DNA of 64,000 nucleotides from DASQZT01 sp963728965 (GCA_963728965.1 CAVSMH010000006.1:1178001-1242000); one strand, 5' to 3'. Positions 1 to 8,662 are shown, counted from the stretch's first letter. Notes: a model not told the origin generated them from the sequence alone. Made by a program: numbers and translations.

Positions 1-553
1 CGGCATTCATGTGTCGCAGGATGGCCGGGCCGGTCTCGGCCAAAGGGTCGGGCCCGGCGTCTGCGTAATCCTCGGCGGAGACCCATCCCATGACACCGAA
101 ACCCCCGATGAAGTACACGGCCGAGACCTCCAGCCGGTAATAGGCAAAGTCGGAGTAATCCTGCCAGAACTTCGCATTTTCGTGCCGCGACAGGTACAGG
201 TCCCGGACCTCCGTCGCGGGCACCTCGTTCCCCTGTCCCACCAGAGTCACTCGGGCGGCGCCGAGGGGATCGCCCGAGACGTCGGGCTGCACGATCAGCA
301 AACTGGCCCGCCGATCCTCGCGCAGGTTCTGCGTGTGCATCGCCATGCCGCTGATGAAGAACACGGGGCGTCCCTGGGCATCGGCGGCATAAGGCATCAT
401 CGAGCCGAAAGGAAAGCCGGGAACCTTCCTGGAATGCGTGGACAGGCTACCGATTCGACCGAGCCATACGAGCGTGCGTGCGCGCTCGGCAAGCGGCGGC
501 TCCGCCACGTCCGGGGCAATGGGTCCAGGACCCGCGTGCTGTTGGGAGGGCAC
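1..553 (-). CDS. HugZ-like / pyridoxamine 5'-phosphate oxidase-type FMN protein (3' end outside window)
   Basis: The minus strand encodes about 184 residues running off the left edge. It starts at a GTG at 553, two codons after an in-frame TGA. The readable protein has the split-barrel flavin-binding core typical of pyridoxamine-oxidase-like proteins (GFPFGSMMPYA, FFISGMAMHTQNL, RRASLLIVQP, ARVTLVGQG, then YRLEVSAVYFIGGFG). It continues into the LAETGPAILRHMNA stretch that opens the C-terminal DUF2470/HugZ-type domain. Family members bind FMN, and some bind or degrade heme. The role here is unknown because the C-terminal domain is cut off. The GTG start was chosen because the stop leaves no earlier one. 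Confidence 0.75.
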   Translation of the reverse strand, partial: MPSQQHAGPGPIAPDVAEPPLAERARTLVWLGRIGSLSTHSRKVPGFPFGSMMPYAADAQGRPVFFISGMAMHTQNLREDRRASLLIVQPDVSGDPLGAARVTLVGQGNEVPATEVRDLYLSRHENAKFWQDYSDFAYYRLEVSAVYFIGGFGVMGWVSAEDYADAGPDPLAETGPAILRHMNA

Positions 554-648
554 GACTCAATGGTAACGGAAAGCTGGCGCCGATTGCCCGCTCCGCGGGG
601 CGGCGCATAACGCCGGCGTTTCGTGGAGGGCCCGTCCCTCCTGCCCCG

Positions 649-2094
649 TCATGCCGGGACCTGAGCACCTCTTCGCTGGATCGCGGCGTGTAAGTCGCGC
701 CGCAGTTGCGCCCGGAGCGGCGCGGCGGCGGGATCCTCGACCAGGTTGCTGGTTTCGCGTGGGTTCTTTTCGTAGTCGTACAGTTCAGCCCCCTCGGCGC
801 CGAACTCCCACTCGGTGTAACGATAGCGCCGCGTGCGCAGCGAGTAACCCATCACGTGCCGGTTCTGCGGGCGCCGCTGAATCTGGCTGATGGCCGGCAG
901 ATCCCACGGCGTCTCCGGGTTCGCAAGCAGGGGTGCGAGACTGTGGCCCTGCAGGTTCGGGGGGGCGTGCTCCAGGCCGCAGATTTCGGCAAGAGTCGGA
1001 TAGATGTCCAGCAGTTCGACCGCGGCTCCGCAGCCCCGCGCATGCGAACGAATTCCCGGGCCGGCGAACAGCAGCGGAATGCGTGCGGCGGCTTCGAAGT
1101 TGGTCTGCTTCATCCACTGGCCGTGCTCCCCGAGCTGGTAGCCGTTGTCACCCCAGAACACAATCACCGTATCGTTCGCCAACTTCAGCCGGTCGAGCCC
1201 ATTCAGGAGTTTGCCAACCTGGGCATCCATGAATTCAATCGCCGCGAAATAGGCCCGCATCCCTTGCCGGCGCTGGTCGGGCGTCATGCCCATGTTCGCG
1301 TCTTTGTTGAAATAGGCCCACTGCGGCGCCATGTGCATTTCGCTCTCATCGAACGGAACCAGGTCCACGCGGTCGAGCGGGATCGAGTCGAAATATTTGG
1401 CCGGCGCGATGTAAGGGCAATGCGGACGATAGAAGCCCGCCCCAAGGAAGAACGGCTCCTTGCGGTGCTCGCTCATCATCTGTACGACCGCATCGGCCAG
1501 AATGCCGTCCGTGTGCTTCTCGTCGGGCTCGACCGAAGCGTGAAAGGCGACCGTCGAGCCAAGCCCGGTCCGTTGCGGAGTAAGGTGAGTCAGCAGCGGC
1601 TCCTCTTTCGTGTGATCCACGCCGTTCGGGTTTACGACCTGGTTCCAACTGGGCTTGTCGTCCAGCCCATTCGTACCGATCTGGCCGGGAACGCCGTAGT
1701 GGTAAATCTTGCCGGCGCGCGCCGCGAAGTATCCGTTTTTCTGGAAGAGCTGCGGCAGGGTTACCACCTCGGGCAGGGTTTCGCGGAAGTGCTTTTGCAG
1801 GTCGTAAACCCGGGTCGTGTCCGGCGCCATGCCGGTCATCAGCGAGGATCGCGACGGGCTGCATAGCGAAAACTGGCAGTAGGCGCGGTCGAAGCGGACG
1901 CCCTGGCGCGCGATACGGTCGATGTTCGGTGTGCGGACCACCCGATGGCCGTAGCAACTGAGGCAGTTATTGAGATCGTCGGAGGCGATGAAGAGCACAT
2001 TCCGTCGCTTGCGGGGCGCGGCAATCAGCGGAGCCGCGGCGCCGGCGGCGGCGCTAAGAACGAAATTCCTGCGCGTCGTGGGCATTGGGCCCAT
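649..2094 (-). CDS. Tat-exported sulfatase, iduronate-2-sulfatase-like
   Basis: A 481-residue member of the alkaline-phosphatase-superfamily sulfatases. The N-terminus TTRRNFVLSAAAGAA is a twin-arginine signal, so the enzyme is exported folded. The core begins NVLFIASDDL, with the metal-binding Asp pair. C78 lies in the CSPSR motif, where Cys is converted to formylglycine by a sulfatase-modifying enzyme not present in this window. The sequence around DLQKHFRETLPEVVTLPQ resembles iduronate-sulfatase-like enzymes acting on sulfated polysaccharides. The start at 2094 was preferred over an ATG 19 codons upstream because a purine-rich GAAGGGA precedes it and the Tat motif then sits near the N-terminus. 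The exact substrate cannot be told. Confidence 0.85.
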   Translation of the reverse strand: MGPMPTTRRNFVLSAAAGAAAPLIAAPRKRRNVLFIASDDLNNCLSCYGHRVVRTPNIDRIARQGVRFDRAYCQFSLCSPSRSSLMTGMAPDTTRVYDLQKHFRETLPEVVTLPQLFQKNGYFAARAGKIYHYGVPGQIGTNGLDDKPSWNQVVNPNGVDHTKEEPLLTHLTPQRTGLGSTVAFHASVEPDEKHTDGILADAVVQMMSEHRKEPFFLGAGFYRPHCPYIAPAKYFDSIPLDRVDLVPFDESEMHMAPQWAYFNKDANMGMTPDQRRQGMRAYFAAIEFMDAQVGKLLNGLDRLKLANDTVIVFWGDNGYQLGEHGQWMKQTNFEAAARIPLLFAGPGIRSHARGCGAAVELLDIYPTLAEICGLEHAPPNLQGHSLAPLLANPETPWDLPAISQIQRRPQNRHVMGYSLRTRRYRYTEWEFGAEGAELYDYEKNPRETSNLVEDPAAAPLRAQLRRDLHAAIQRRGAQVPA

Positions 2095-2140
2095 TCTATT
2101 CCCTTCAGCGTCTGTCTCCCGAAATCTTCGATCACGGCCC

Positions 2141-2170
2141 TTGACTCCCAAGCTCTTGCTGTGTGATTAT
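2141..2170 (+). promoter_or_regulatory. Putative sigma70-type promoter of the arg operon
   Basis: TTGACT at 2141-2146 and GATTAT at 2165-2170 are separated by 18 bases. The putative -10 lies inside the first ARG box, so a bound arginine repressor would cover the promoter. The expected transcript would start only about 15 bases before the argF ATG. Read by eye only. Confidence 0.45.
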
Positions 2171-2193
2171 TCATATGAGTGAATAATCATTCA
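2160..2193 (+). promoter_or_regulatory. Tandem ARG boxes (ArgR operator) overlapping the argF start
   Basis: Box 2 at 2180-2193 reads TGAATAATCATTCA and fits the ArgR half-sites TGAAT/ATTCA perfectly. Box 1 at 2160-2173 (TGTGTGATTATTCA) is an imperfect copy. As 18-bp boxes they are 2 bp apart, the same geometry as tandem ARG boxes in other bacteria. The two inner halves also form a perfect 10-bp inverted repeat at 2164-2173 and 2180-2189. The operon itself ends with argR, so feedback regulation is likely. Confidence 0.8.
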
Positions 2194-3131
2194 TGGGCAG
2201 CCTCTTGACCGCGATCCAAAAGATGGGCGCCGCCGACCTGCTGCGCGACCTCGACTTGTCCGACGACGAGTTGCGCTACCTGCTCGAACTCGCCGGTGAT
2301 GTCAAGCGTGCGCCGGCGAATTATGCCCACCTCCTCGACGGCAAATCCATCGCCCTGCTCTTCGAAAAACCCTCCCTGCGCACCAAGCTGACCTTCGAAA
2401 TAGCCATCAAACAACTGGGCGGCGGCTCCATCTTCATGGAAGGTCCCATCGGCGTCCGCGAGCCGCTCAAGGACGTCGCCCGCAATCTCGACCGGTGGGT
2501 CGATGCCATCGTCGCGCGCGTGTTCTCGCAGGCCACCGTGGAAGACCTGGCCGTCTGGTCTTCGGTGCCGGTGGTCAATGCGTTGAGCGACGGCTATCAT
2601 CCTTGCCAGGCCCTGGCGGACGTGCAGACCATCGGGGAACGCTTCGGCGGATTCACGGGGCTCAAGGTGACGTTCGTCGGCGATGGCAACAACGTCGCCC
2701 ATTCGCTGATGCTGACTTCCTTGCGGCTGGGGATGGATTTCGCGCTCGCGTGCCCGCCGGGCTACCTGCCGAATCCCGATATCGTGGCCCAGGCCGAGGG
2801 GCTCGCGGCGGTCTCGGGCGCGTCGCTGCTCATCACCAACCATGCGCGTGAAGCGCTCGACGGCGCCCACGCCGTCTACACCGATGTGTGGGCCAGCATG
2901 GGGCAGGAGCAGGAGGCGGCCAAGCGCCGCAAGGATTTCCGCGATTACCAGGTGAACGACACCCTCTTCGCCATGGCACGGCCGGATGCCGTTTTCATGC
3001 ACTGCCTCCCGGCCAAGCGTGGCGAAGAGGTCACCGACTCCGTCATCGAGCACCAGCGCTCGGTCGTATTCGACCAGGCGGAAAACCGCCTGCACGCGCA
3101 AAAAGCGCTGCTCATGATGTTGCTAGTCTGA
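2193..3131 (+). CDS. argF: Ornithine carbamoyltransferase
   Basis: A 312-residue enzyme that condenses ornithine and carbamoyl phosphate to citrulline in arginine synthesis. The carbamoyl-phosphate loop reads EKPSLRTKLTFE (Lys where many homologues have Arg). The ornithine-side HPCQALAD motif, the DVWASMG loop and the catalytic HCLPAKRG are all present. First gene of a four-gene operon; argG begins five bases after its stop. The ATG at 2193 overlaps the second ARG box and has no clear ribosome-binding site. An in-frame ATG at 2223 (MGAADLL) is a realistic alternative start. Confidence 0.95.
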   Translation: MGSLLTAIQKMGAADLLRDLDLSDDELRYLLELAGDVKRAPANYAHLLDGKSIALLFEKPSLRTKLTFEIAIKQLGGGSIFMEGPIGVREPLKDVARNLDRWVDAIVARVFSQATVEDLAVWSSVPVVNALSDGYHPCQALADVQTIGERFGGFTGLKVTFVGDGNNVAHSLMLTSLRLGMDFALACPPGYLPNPDIVAQAEGLAAVSGASLLITNHAREALDGAHAVYTDVWASMGQEQEAAKRRKDFRDYQVNDTLFAMARPDAVFMHCLPAKRGEEVTDSVIEHQRSVVFDQAENRLHAQKALLMMLLV

Positions 3132-3136
3132 ATCTT

Positions 3137-4348
3137 ATGACCAAACCGAAGAAAGTGGCTCTCGCCTATTCGGGCGGGCTGGATACCTCCGTCATTATTC
3201 CGTGGCTGAAAGAGAACTATGGCTGCGAGGTCGTCGCCGTGTGCGGCGACATCGGCCAGGGCGCCGATGAGCTCACCGGCCTCGAAGCCAAGGCCCGCAA
3301 AACCGGCGCTTCCGAAGTCCACATCGAAGACATGCGCGAGGAGTTCGTGTCGCAGTACTTGTGGAAGCTCGTCCGCTCCGGCGGCGTCTACGAGCACAAG
3401 TACCTGCTGGGCACTTCCGTGGCGCGGCCGCTGCTGGCCAGGAAGCAGGTGGAAGTGGCGCTCGCCACCGGATGCGACGCGCTGGCCCACGGCTGCACCG
3501 GCAAGGGCAACGACCAGGTGCGATTCGAGTTGACGTACAAGGCCCTCGCGCCGCATTTGCAGGTGATCGCTCCCTGGCGCGAATGGAAGATCGTCTCGCG
3601 CGAAGATGCCATCGAATACGCGCGGCAGCACCAGGTGCCGATCTCGGCCTCCACGACCAAAATCTACAGCCGCGACCGCAACATCTGGCACATCTCGCAT
3701 GAGGGCGGCGCGCTCGAAGACCCGGCCAATGCCGCGCCGGACGATATCTGGATGCTGACCCGCAGCCCGGCCGAGGCCCCGGACCAGCCCGGCGAAGTCA
3801 CCATCGGCTTCGAGAAAGGCGTACCAGTCTCGGTCAATGGCAAGGCCATGAAGGCGTTCGAGCTGCTCGAGACGTTGAACGCCATTGGCGCCGAACACGG
3901 TGTGGGCCGGATCGATCTCGTCGAAAACCGGTTCGTCGGCATGAAATCCCGCGGCTGCTACGAGACGCCGGGCGGAACGTTGATCCTGTTCGCGATTCGT
4001 GAGCTGGAGGCCTTGACCCTCGACAAGAACACCCTGCATTACAAGCAGCAGCGCGCCCTCGAATACGCCGAAATGGTGTACAACGGATTGTGGTTCACCC
4101 CGTTGCGCGAAGCGCTCGACGCTTTCTTCGAGAAAGTCAGTGAAACCACCACGGGCGAAATCAAGCTGCAATTGTATAAGGGCAACGTGCAGCCGCTCAG
4201 CCGCAAGTCGCCCTACTCGCTCTACTCGCTCGATATCGCCAGCTTCACCATGGGCGCCAGCTACGATCAGAAAGACGCGCTCGGCTTCATCAACCTGGTG
4301 GGGCTGCCCATCAAAGTCCGCGCCGCCATCGCCGGCCAATCCAAATGA
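3137..4348 (+). CDS. argG: Argininosuccinate synthase
   Basis: A 403-residue enzyme that joins citrulline and aspartate using ATP. The N-terminal ALAYSGGLDTS is the PP-loop ATP-binding motif. GCTGKGNDQVRFE and the downstream ISASTTKIYSRD stretch are typical of the family. The length is normal for bacterial ArgG. The ATG at 3137 follows the argF stop by five bases. The stop overlaps the argH start as ATGA, indicating translational coupling within the arg operon. Confidence 0.97.
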   Translation: MTKPKKVALAYSGGLDTSVIIPWLKENYGCEVVAVCGDIGQGADELTGLEAKARKTGASEVHIEDMREEFVSQYLWKLVRSGGVYEHKYLLGTSVARPLLARKQVEVALATGCDALAHGCTGKGNDQVRFELTYKALAPHLQVIAPWREWKIVSREDAIEYARQHQVPISASTTKIYSRDRNIWHISHEGGALEDPANAAPDDIWMLTRSPAEAPDQPGEVTIGFEKGVPVSVNGKAMKAFELLETLNAIGAEHGVGRIDLVENRFVGMKSRGCYETPGGTLILFAIRELEALTLDKNTLHYKQQRALEYAEMVYNGLWFTPLREALDAFFEKVSETTTGEIKLQLYKGNVQPLSRKSPYSLYSLDIASFTMGASYDQKDALGFINLVGLPIKVRAAIAGQSK

Positions 4349-5727
4349 AACTCTGGGGCGGACGTTTCGAATCGGGGCCGTCGGAGGTGTTCGAGCGGTT
4401 CTCCAACTCGCTCGATTTCGACCGGCGGCTCATCGACGCCGATATCCGCGGCTCGCAGGCCTTCGCCCGCGCGTTGGAGCGCGTCGGCATTCTCACCCCC
4501 GAAGAGCGGGCGCAGATCGTAGCCGCGTTGGACGAGATTCGCGGCGAGTCGGCCTCGCCGGCCTTCTATGAAGGCGCCACCGATGAGGATGTGCACACCC
4601 TGGTGATCCGCAAGCTCAAGGAACGCGCCGGCCCCGTGGCCGACAAGATCCACACCGGCCGCAGCCGCAACGAGCAGGTGTCGCTCGATACCAGGCTGTG
4701 GCTGCGCGAGGAGTGCCAGGATCTCCAGGGCTCGCTCTGCGCTGTCATGGCCCGGCTCGTTGGCCTCGCCGAAATGTACCCGGCGGCCATCATTCCCGGT
4801 TATACCCACCTGCGGCGGGCCCAGGCCGTTCTCTGGCCCCATTACCTGCTGGCATATTTCGAAATGTTCCTGCGCGACTGGCAGCGCTTCGATGAAACCC
4901 GCCATCGCGCCAACCTCCTGCCGCTCGGCTCGGGCGCGCTCGCCGGCAGCGGATTTCCGTTCGATCGCGAAACCATCGCGCGCGATCTCGGCTTCGAGGG
5001 CATCACCCGCAACAGCATGGACGTGTCCGGCGATCGCGATTTCGCCCTCGATTTCCTGTACGCCGCCACCATGGCCATGCTGCACCTCAGCCGGCTGGCG
5101 GAAGACTGGATTCTCTATTCCAGCGAAGAGTTCGGCTGGCTCGAACTGGGCGACACCGTCACCAGCGGATCCAGCCTCATGCCGCAGAAGAAAAACCCGG
5201 ATTCGCTCGAGCTCATCCGCGGCAAGTCCGGACGCGTGATGGGCTGCCTCACTTCGCTTCTGGTCACCATGAAGGGCTTGCCCATGACCTACAACCGCGA
5301 CATGCAGGAGGATAAGATTCCTTTGTTCGATGCCGCCGAGCAGTTGTCGGCTTCCTTGCTGATGATGTCTTCCGTCATCGAATCCACCCGGCTCCATCCT
5401 GCCCGCCCCGCCGCCGCCCTCGAAGAGAGTTGGGTTGTAGCCACTGACCTGGCGGAAGCCCTGGCGCGCGCCGGCACTCCCTTTCATCAGGCCCACCAGA
5501 TCGTCGGGCGTTTTGTTCTCGAAAGCATTCGCCGCGGCAAAAAACCCTCCGACTGGACCGCCCAGGAGATGGAACAGGCGGCGCCCGAGTTCACTGCCGA
5601 CCTGGCGGCGCTACTCGATCCCAGGGAAGGCATGAAGTCGCGCGAAATTGCGGGCGGAACCGGATCGCTCGCCGTCGCCACCGCTTTGGCACGCGCCAAG
5701 GAACTGCTTGGAAAGTTGATCGTATGA
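4345..5727 (+). CDS. argH: Argininosuccinate lyase
   Basis: A 460-residue member of the fumarase/aspartase superfamily that cleaves argininosuccinate to arginine and fumarate, the last step of the pathway. The start MKLWGGRFES, HTGRSRNEQV and the family signature GSSLMPQKKNPD with its catalytic Ser loop are all visible. It overlaps argG upstream and argR downstream by four bases (ATGA on both sides), so the operon is densely coupled. Confidence 0.97.
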   Translation: MKLWGGRFESGPSEVFERFSNSLDFDRRLIDADIRGSQAFARALERVGILTPEERAQIVAALDEIRGESASPAFYEGATDEDVHTLVIRKLKERAGPVADKIHTGRSRNEQVSLDTRLWLREECQDLQGSLCAVMARLVGLAEMYPAAIIPGYTHLRRAQAVLWPHYLLAYFEMFLRDWQRFDETRHRANLLPLGSGALAGSGFPFDRETIARDLGFEGITRNSMDVSGDRDFALDFLYAATMAMLHLSRLAEDWILYSSEEFGWLELGDTVTSGSSLMPQKKNPDSLELIRGKSGRVMGCLTSLLVTMKGLPMTYNRDMQEDKIPLFDAAEQLSASLLMMSSVIESTRLHPARPAAALEESWVVATDLAEALARAGTPFHQAHQIVGRFVLESIRRGKKPSDWTAQEMEQAAPEFTADLAALLDPREGMKSREIAGGTGSLAVATALARAKELLGKLIV

Positions 5728-6161
5728 CGAAAACCTACCGTCAGGGGCAAATCCTGAAGCTGATCCGCGGCATGCGGATCTCCACCCAGGAAGAGCTTGC
5801 TCAGGAACTGGGAAAGCTCGGCATTGCGGCCACCCAAGTCACGCTGTCGCGCGACATCCGCGACCTGCGCCTGGTGAAGACGCGCGACGGGTATCAGGAA
5901 ATGGCGCCCGAGGAGACCGGCCCGGAATTTTCCAACCTCGCCGCCGAGTTCCTGAAAGACGTGCTGCGCGCCCAGAATCTGCTGATCCTGAAGACCTCGC
6001 CCGGCCACGCCAACTCCGTGGCGGTAGCCCTTGACAACGAGGAGTGGCCCCAGATCCTCGGCACGATTGCCGGCGATGACACCATTCTGGTCATTACGCC
6101 CGACACTCCCACTGGCGAAGCCGTGCAGGAAAGGCTGTTGGACCTGCTCGAAAACGGCTGA
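5724..6161 (+). CDS. argR: Arginine repressor
   Basis: A 145-residue transcription factor. The N-terminal winged helix (residues about 1-70) contains STQEELAQELGKLGIAATQ and the recognition region TLSRDIRDL. The C-terminal oligomerisation and arginine-binding domain carries SPGHANSVA and GTIAGDDTILVI. It is the last gene of the arg operon, overlapping argH by four bases. With ARG boxes over the argF promoter, it very probably represses its own operon when arginine is abundant. Confidence 0.95.
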   Translation: MTKTYRQGQILKLIRGMRISTQEELAQELGKLGIAATQVTLSRDIRDLRLVKTRDGYQEMAPEETGPEFSNLAAEFLKDVLRAQNLLILKTSPGHANSVAVALDNEEWPQILGTIAGDDTILVITPDTPTGEAVQERLLDLLENG

Positions 6162-6462
6162 GCCGCCGCACGGCCCAGCCGCGCTCCGCCACCCGACGGC
6201 GGTCCATTCCGGTGGTTGATTGCGTTACGCGCCTTGCCAACCCAGCCTTATCTGCACCCCTTCATCTCTTTTTTCCCAAAAAATTTGGCGTGCCGAAACT
6301 CACGCGATGCTAGAATGCGAAAAGAGTAAGATTTGGTCGAGGAAACGTCGCGGTGGAAAACGACGGATGCTTCGGTTACTCCGACCGGGGTTTTCGATCG
6401 CCCGCGAATCGGCTCTGGCTCCTCCCCACCGGCTGCGACAGCCTTGGGTACCGCTATCAGTT
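6162..6462. other. Intergenic region between argR and the transpeptidase gene
   Basis: About 300 bases with no convincing gene. A short GC-rich inverted repeat near 6187-6203 could help end the arg transcript but has no T-run. An extended -10 element (TG, one base, TAGAAT at 6311-6316) may be the promoter of the downstream gene. A TTGGCG 20 bases upstream of it is a poorly spaced -35 candidate. Confidence 0.4.
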
Positions 6463-7674
6463 ATGACCCGGTTGACACTATTTCCCGTCCCACCAGTGCT
6501 CCGATGCCTTTTGATGCTGGCGCTGATTGGTTGTCTTGGATTTGGCGCCACGCCTGCCAGGAAACGCCGTAGCCGCGCGGCTTCTCACCGGACCAAGGCC
6601 GTTCGACGCGCCGCCCCGAAACGTTCCGCCGTCAAGGTGCAACCGGCGGCGTACCGCAGGACGCCCGCGCGGACCGCTCGTCCCGCCGCCCCCATCATCG
6701 CCGGCGGTCCCTGGACGGAGCCCACTTATGCCGATTCCACGGTCGGCGATAACGTCGATGGCGAGGACATGGTCATTCGCCGTGCCGCCGTCGAAGCCCT
6801 GAGGCAGTTCAATGGCTCCGTGGTAGTGGTCGAACCGGAGACCGGTCGTATTCTCACCATGGTGAACCAGCGCATCGCGCTCGGCGGCGGATTCCAGCCG
6901 TGCTCCACCATCAAAGTGCCGGTCGCCCTGGCGGGCCTCAGCGAACGGGTGATCGACCCGTCCACCAGGCTACGGCTGGGAGGGCTGCGGATGGATCTCA
7001 CCTACGCCCTGGCCCACTCCAATAATTACTATTTCGCTACGCTGGGCCAGAAACTGGGATTTGAAAAGGTCAGCTACTACGCGCACCTCTTCGGATACGG
7101 AGAGAAAGCCGGCCTGAACATCGCCGGCGAGCAGTCTGGCCGGTTCCCCTCCGCCCCACCCAAAAACGGTGGCGTCGGCATGCTCACCAGCTTTGGCGAG
7201 GAGATCTCCCAGACGCCCCTGCAACTGGCAGCCCTTCTGGCGGCGGTCGCCAATGGCGGGACCTTATATTACCTGCAATATCCGCGTAGCCCGGCCGAAG
7301 TCCGCGGCTTCATCCCGCGCATCAAGCGCCGCCTGGATATCGAGCGACTGATCCCCCTGGTCAAGCCGGGAATGCGGGGCGCCGTCGAATTCGGCACCGC
7401 TCACCGCGCCCGCGAGGACGGGCCCATCGCCGGCAAAACCGGCACCTGCAGCGAAAACCGCACCCACCTGGGGTGGTTCGGCTCCTTCATCGATGTGGGC
7501 CCGCGCAAACTCGTCGTGGTGGTCTTGCTGACCGGCGGACGTCCGGCCATTGGACCGCTGGCCGCCGGAATCGCCGGCGATTTGTACCGCCGCCTCAACG
7601 AACAGAAGTACTTCGCGGCCGGCCCCCCGGCCACTGCCGCCGAACTGGTTTCGCGCCAGGCCTGCTGCCGTTAG
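6463..7674 (+). CDS. Penicillin-binding transpeptidase-domain protein (paralogue of the 55.4 kb gene)
   Basis: A 403-residue protein with a single serine transpeptidase / beta-lactamase-fold domain. The three active-site motifs are present: STIK (SxxK), SNN (SxN) in the stretch LAHSNNYYF, and KTGT. The N-terminus has a hydrophobic export segment (LMLALIGCLGFG, which also resembles a lipobox) followed by about 80 basic, Pro/Ala-rich residues that are probably disordered. No PBP dimerisation or glycosyltransferase domain is seen. It is clearly homologous to the protein at 55,435-56,580, sharing GDNVDG, the IRRAAV block, YYLQYPR and a terminal Cys pair. The start is uncertain: an in-frame ATG at 6367 is possible. 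Confidence 0.85.
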   Translation: MTRLTLFPVPPVLRCLLMLALIGCLGFGATPARKRRSRAASHRTKAVRRAAPKRSAVKVQPAAYRRTPARTARPAAPIIAGGPWTEPTYADSTVGDNVDGEDMVIRRAAVEALRQFNGSVVVVEPETGRILTMVNQRIALGGGFQPCSTIKVPVALAGLSERVIDPSTRLRLGGLRMDLTYALAHSNNYYFATLGQKLGFEKVSYYAHLFGYGEKAGLNIAGEQSGRFPSAPPKNGGVGMLTSFGEEISQTPLQLAALLAAVANGGTLYYLQYPRSPAEVRGFIPRIKRRLDIERLIPLVKPGMRGAVEFGTAHRAREDGPIAGKTGTCSENRTHLGWFGSFIDVGPRKLVVVVLLTGGRPAIGPLAAGIAGDLYRRLNEQKYFAAGPPATAAELVSRQACCR

Positions 7675-8243
7675 CGCGGCCGCGCCTCGCCGCCTTGCTC
7701 CAGCATCTGAAACAGTTCCCGGTAGAACTCCGGGTGTGACCTCCAACTCTGCGCGGTCAGCAGTTTGCCGTCCCGCACGGCGGGCTTGGCCAGGTACCTA
7801 CCGCCGGCCCGCTCCACTTCCACGCGCACGTGCGGGTGGCACGTCACCGTCCTCCCGCCCACCAGTCCCGCCGCCACCAGCACCTGGATGCCGTGGCCGA
7901 TGGCGCATACCCAGCGTTCGTGCTTCACAAACTCTTGAACCAGCGAGATCAGGCTGGCATCGTTCCGCAGGTATTCCGGAGCCCGCCCGCCTAAAATCAG
8001 CATGGCCACAAATTCCCGCGCCGCCACGGCGGTAATGGCCAGGTCTGCTTCGATCACGTGGCCCGGCCGCTCGATATAGGTTTCCCACCCCGGCTCGTAG
8101 TCGTGCACCACCATGTGCAGACGCCGCCGCGTGGGCGCCGCTACCACCGGCTCCCAATGTGCCTCCTCCAGCCTCTGGTAAGCGTACAGCGCTTCATAAC
8201 TGTCTCCGCCGTCGCCCGTGGTAATCAGCACTTTCCGGCTCAT
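7671..8243 (-). CDS. DJ-1/PfpI-family protein lacking the usual nucleophilic cysteine
   Basis: A 190-residue class I glutamine-amidotransferase-like (DJ-1/PfpI) domain protein. The start MSRKVLITTGDGGDSYEAL, the FVAMLILGG strand and the nucleophile-elbow region AIGHGIQVL are recognisable. Family members normally have Cys in the elbow (A-I-C-H-G), but here residue 116 is Gly and the nearest Cys is 113. The protein is therefore unlikely to use the usual cysteine chemistry. A strong GGGAGGT ribosome-binding site precedes the ATG at 8243. It converges on the transpeptidase gene with a four-base overlap. Function unknown. Confidence 0.8.
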   Translation of the reverse strand: MSRKVLITTGDGGDSYEALYAYQRLEEAHWEPVVAAPTRRRLHMVVHDYEPGWETYIERPGHVIEADLAITAVAAREFVAMLILGGRAPEYLRNDASLISLVQEFVKHERWVCAIGHGIQVLVAAGLVGGRTVTCHPHVRVEVERAGGRYLAKPAVRDGKLLTAQSWRSHPEFYRELFQMLEQGGEARPR

Positions 8244-8367
8244 CGCAGCTACCTCCCGCCGCCGTGGGACCGCATTCCGCCAAACAGGTTTCCATTCTCC
8301 CGCAAAATTCTGGCCGTGGTGGTTGGGTCCGGCTCCGTGCTCCGCTCCCCGCGCCGATGGCTGCCGC

Positions 8368-8451
8368 CGAGCCGTAGTTATGGACCACAACCTTCCCGCC
8401 CACCTTCTCGCTGCGAACCACAAACCCCGATGGGCGGAACGGCCGCAGGCC
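8368..8451 (-). pseudogene. Fossil of a DAO-type FAD-dependent oxidoreductase
   Basis: On the minus strand this stretch reads GLRPFRPSGFVVR followed shortly by GKVVVHNYG. That resembles the conserved substrate/flavin-region signature of D-amino-acid-oxidase-type FAD oxidoreductases, where the family continues HNYGHGG. Here the reading frame decays right after HNYGS, and no flanking domain can be followed. It lies in the otherwise empty region upstream of the hydrogenase operon and is most simply the relic of a deleted gene. It is too short to be functional. Confidence 0.55.
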
Positions 8452-8645
8452 GGCCGCAGCCGGAACCTCTCGCCGCCTTACATCCATAGAGTCAGTATGC
8501 ATCCCCGCTGGATGGCGGGCGTGGCATCCTGTTACCTGTTCGCGGCGGGTCCCGCGCCGCGGGAAAGGGCCATCGGCGCCAAATCCTGCCAGCGCGGCCG
8601 TGCCGCCGCGAGCCGCCGTCCGCGTTCCCGCCCCGTTCCACCAAC

Positions 8646-8662
8646 TGTGGAATTTCACCACA
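8646..8662 (+). promoter_or_regulatory. Inverted repeat upstream of the hox operon, possible operator
   Basis: TGTGG, seven bases, CCACA, centred about 140 bases before the hoxE start. The spacing is like that of dimeric regulator sites, but it fits no named consensus well. Offered only as a candidate operator for the hydrogenase operon. Confidence 0.25.
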
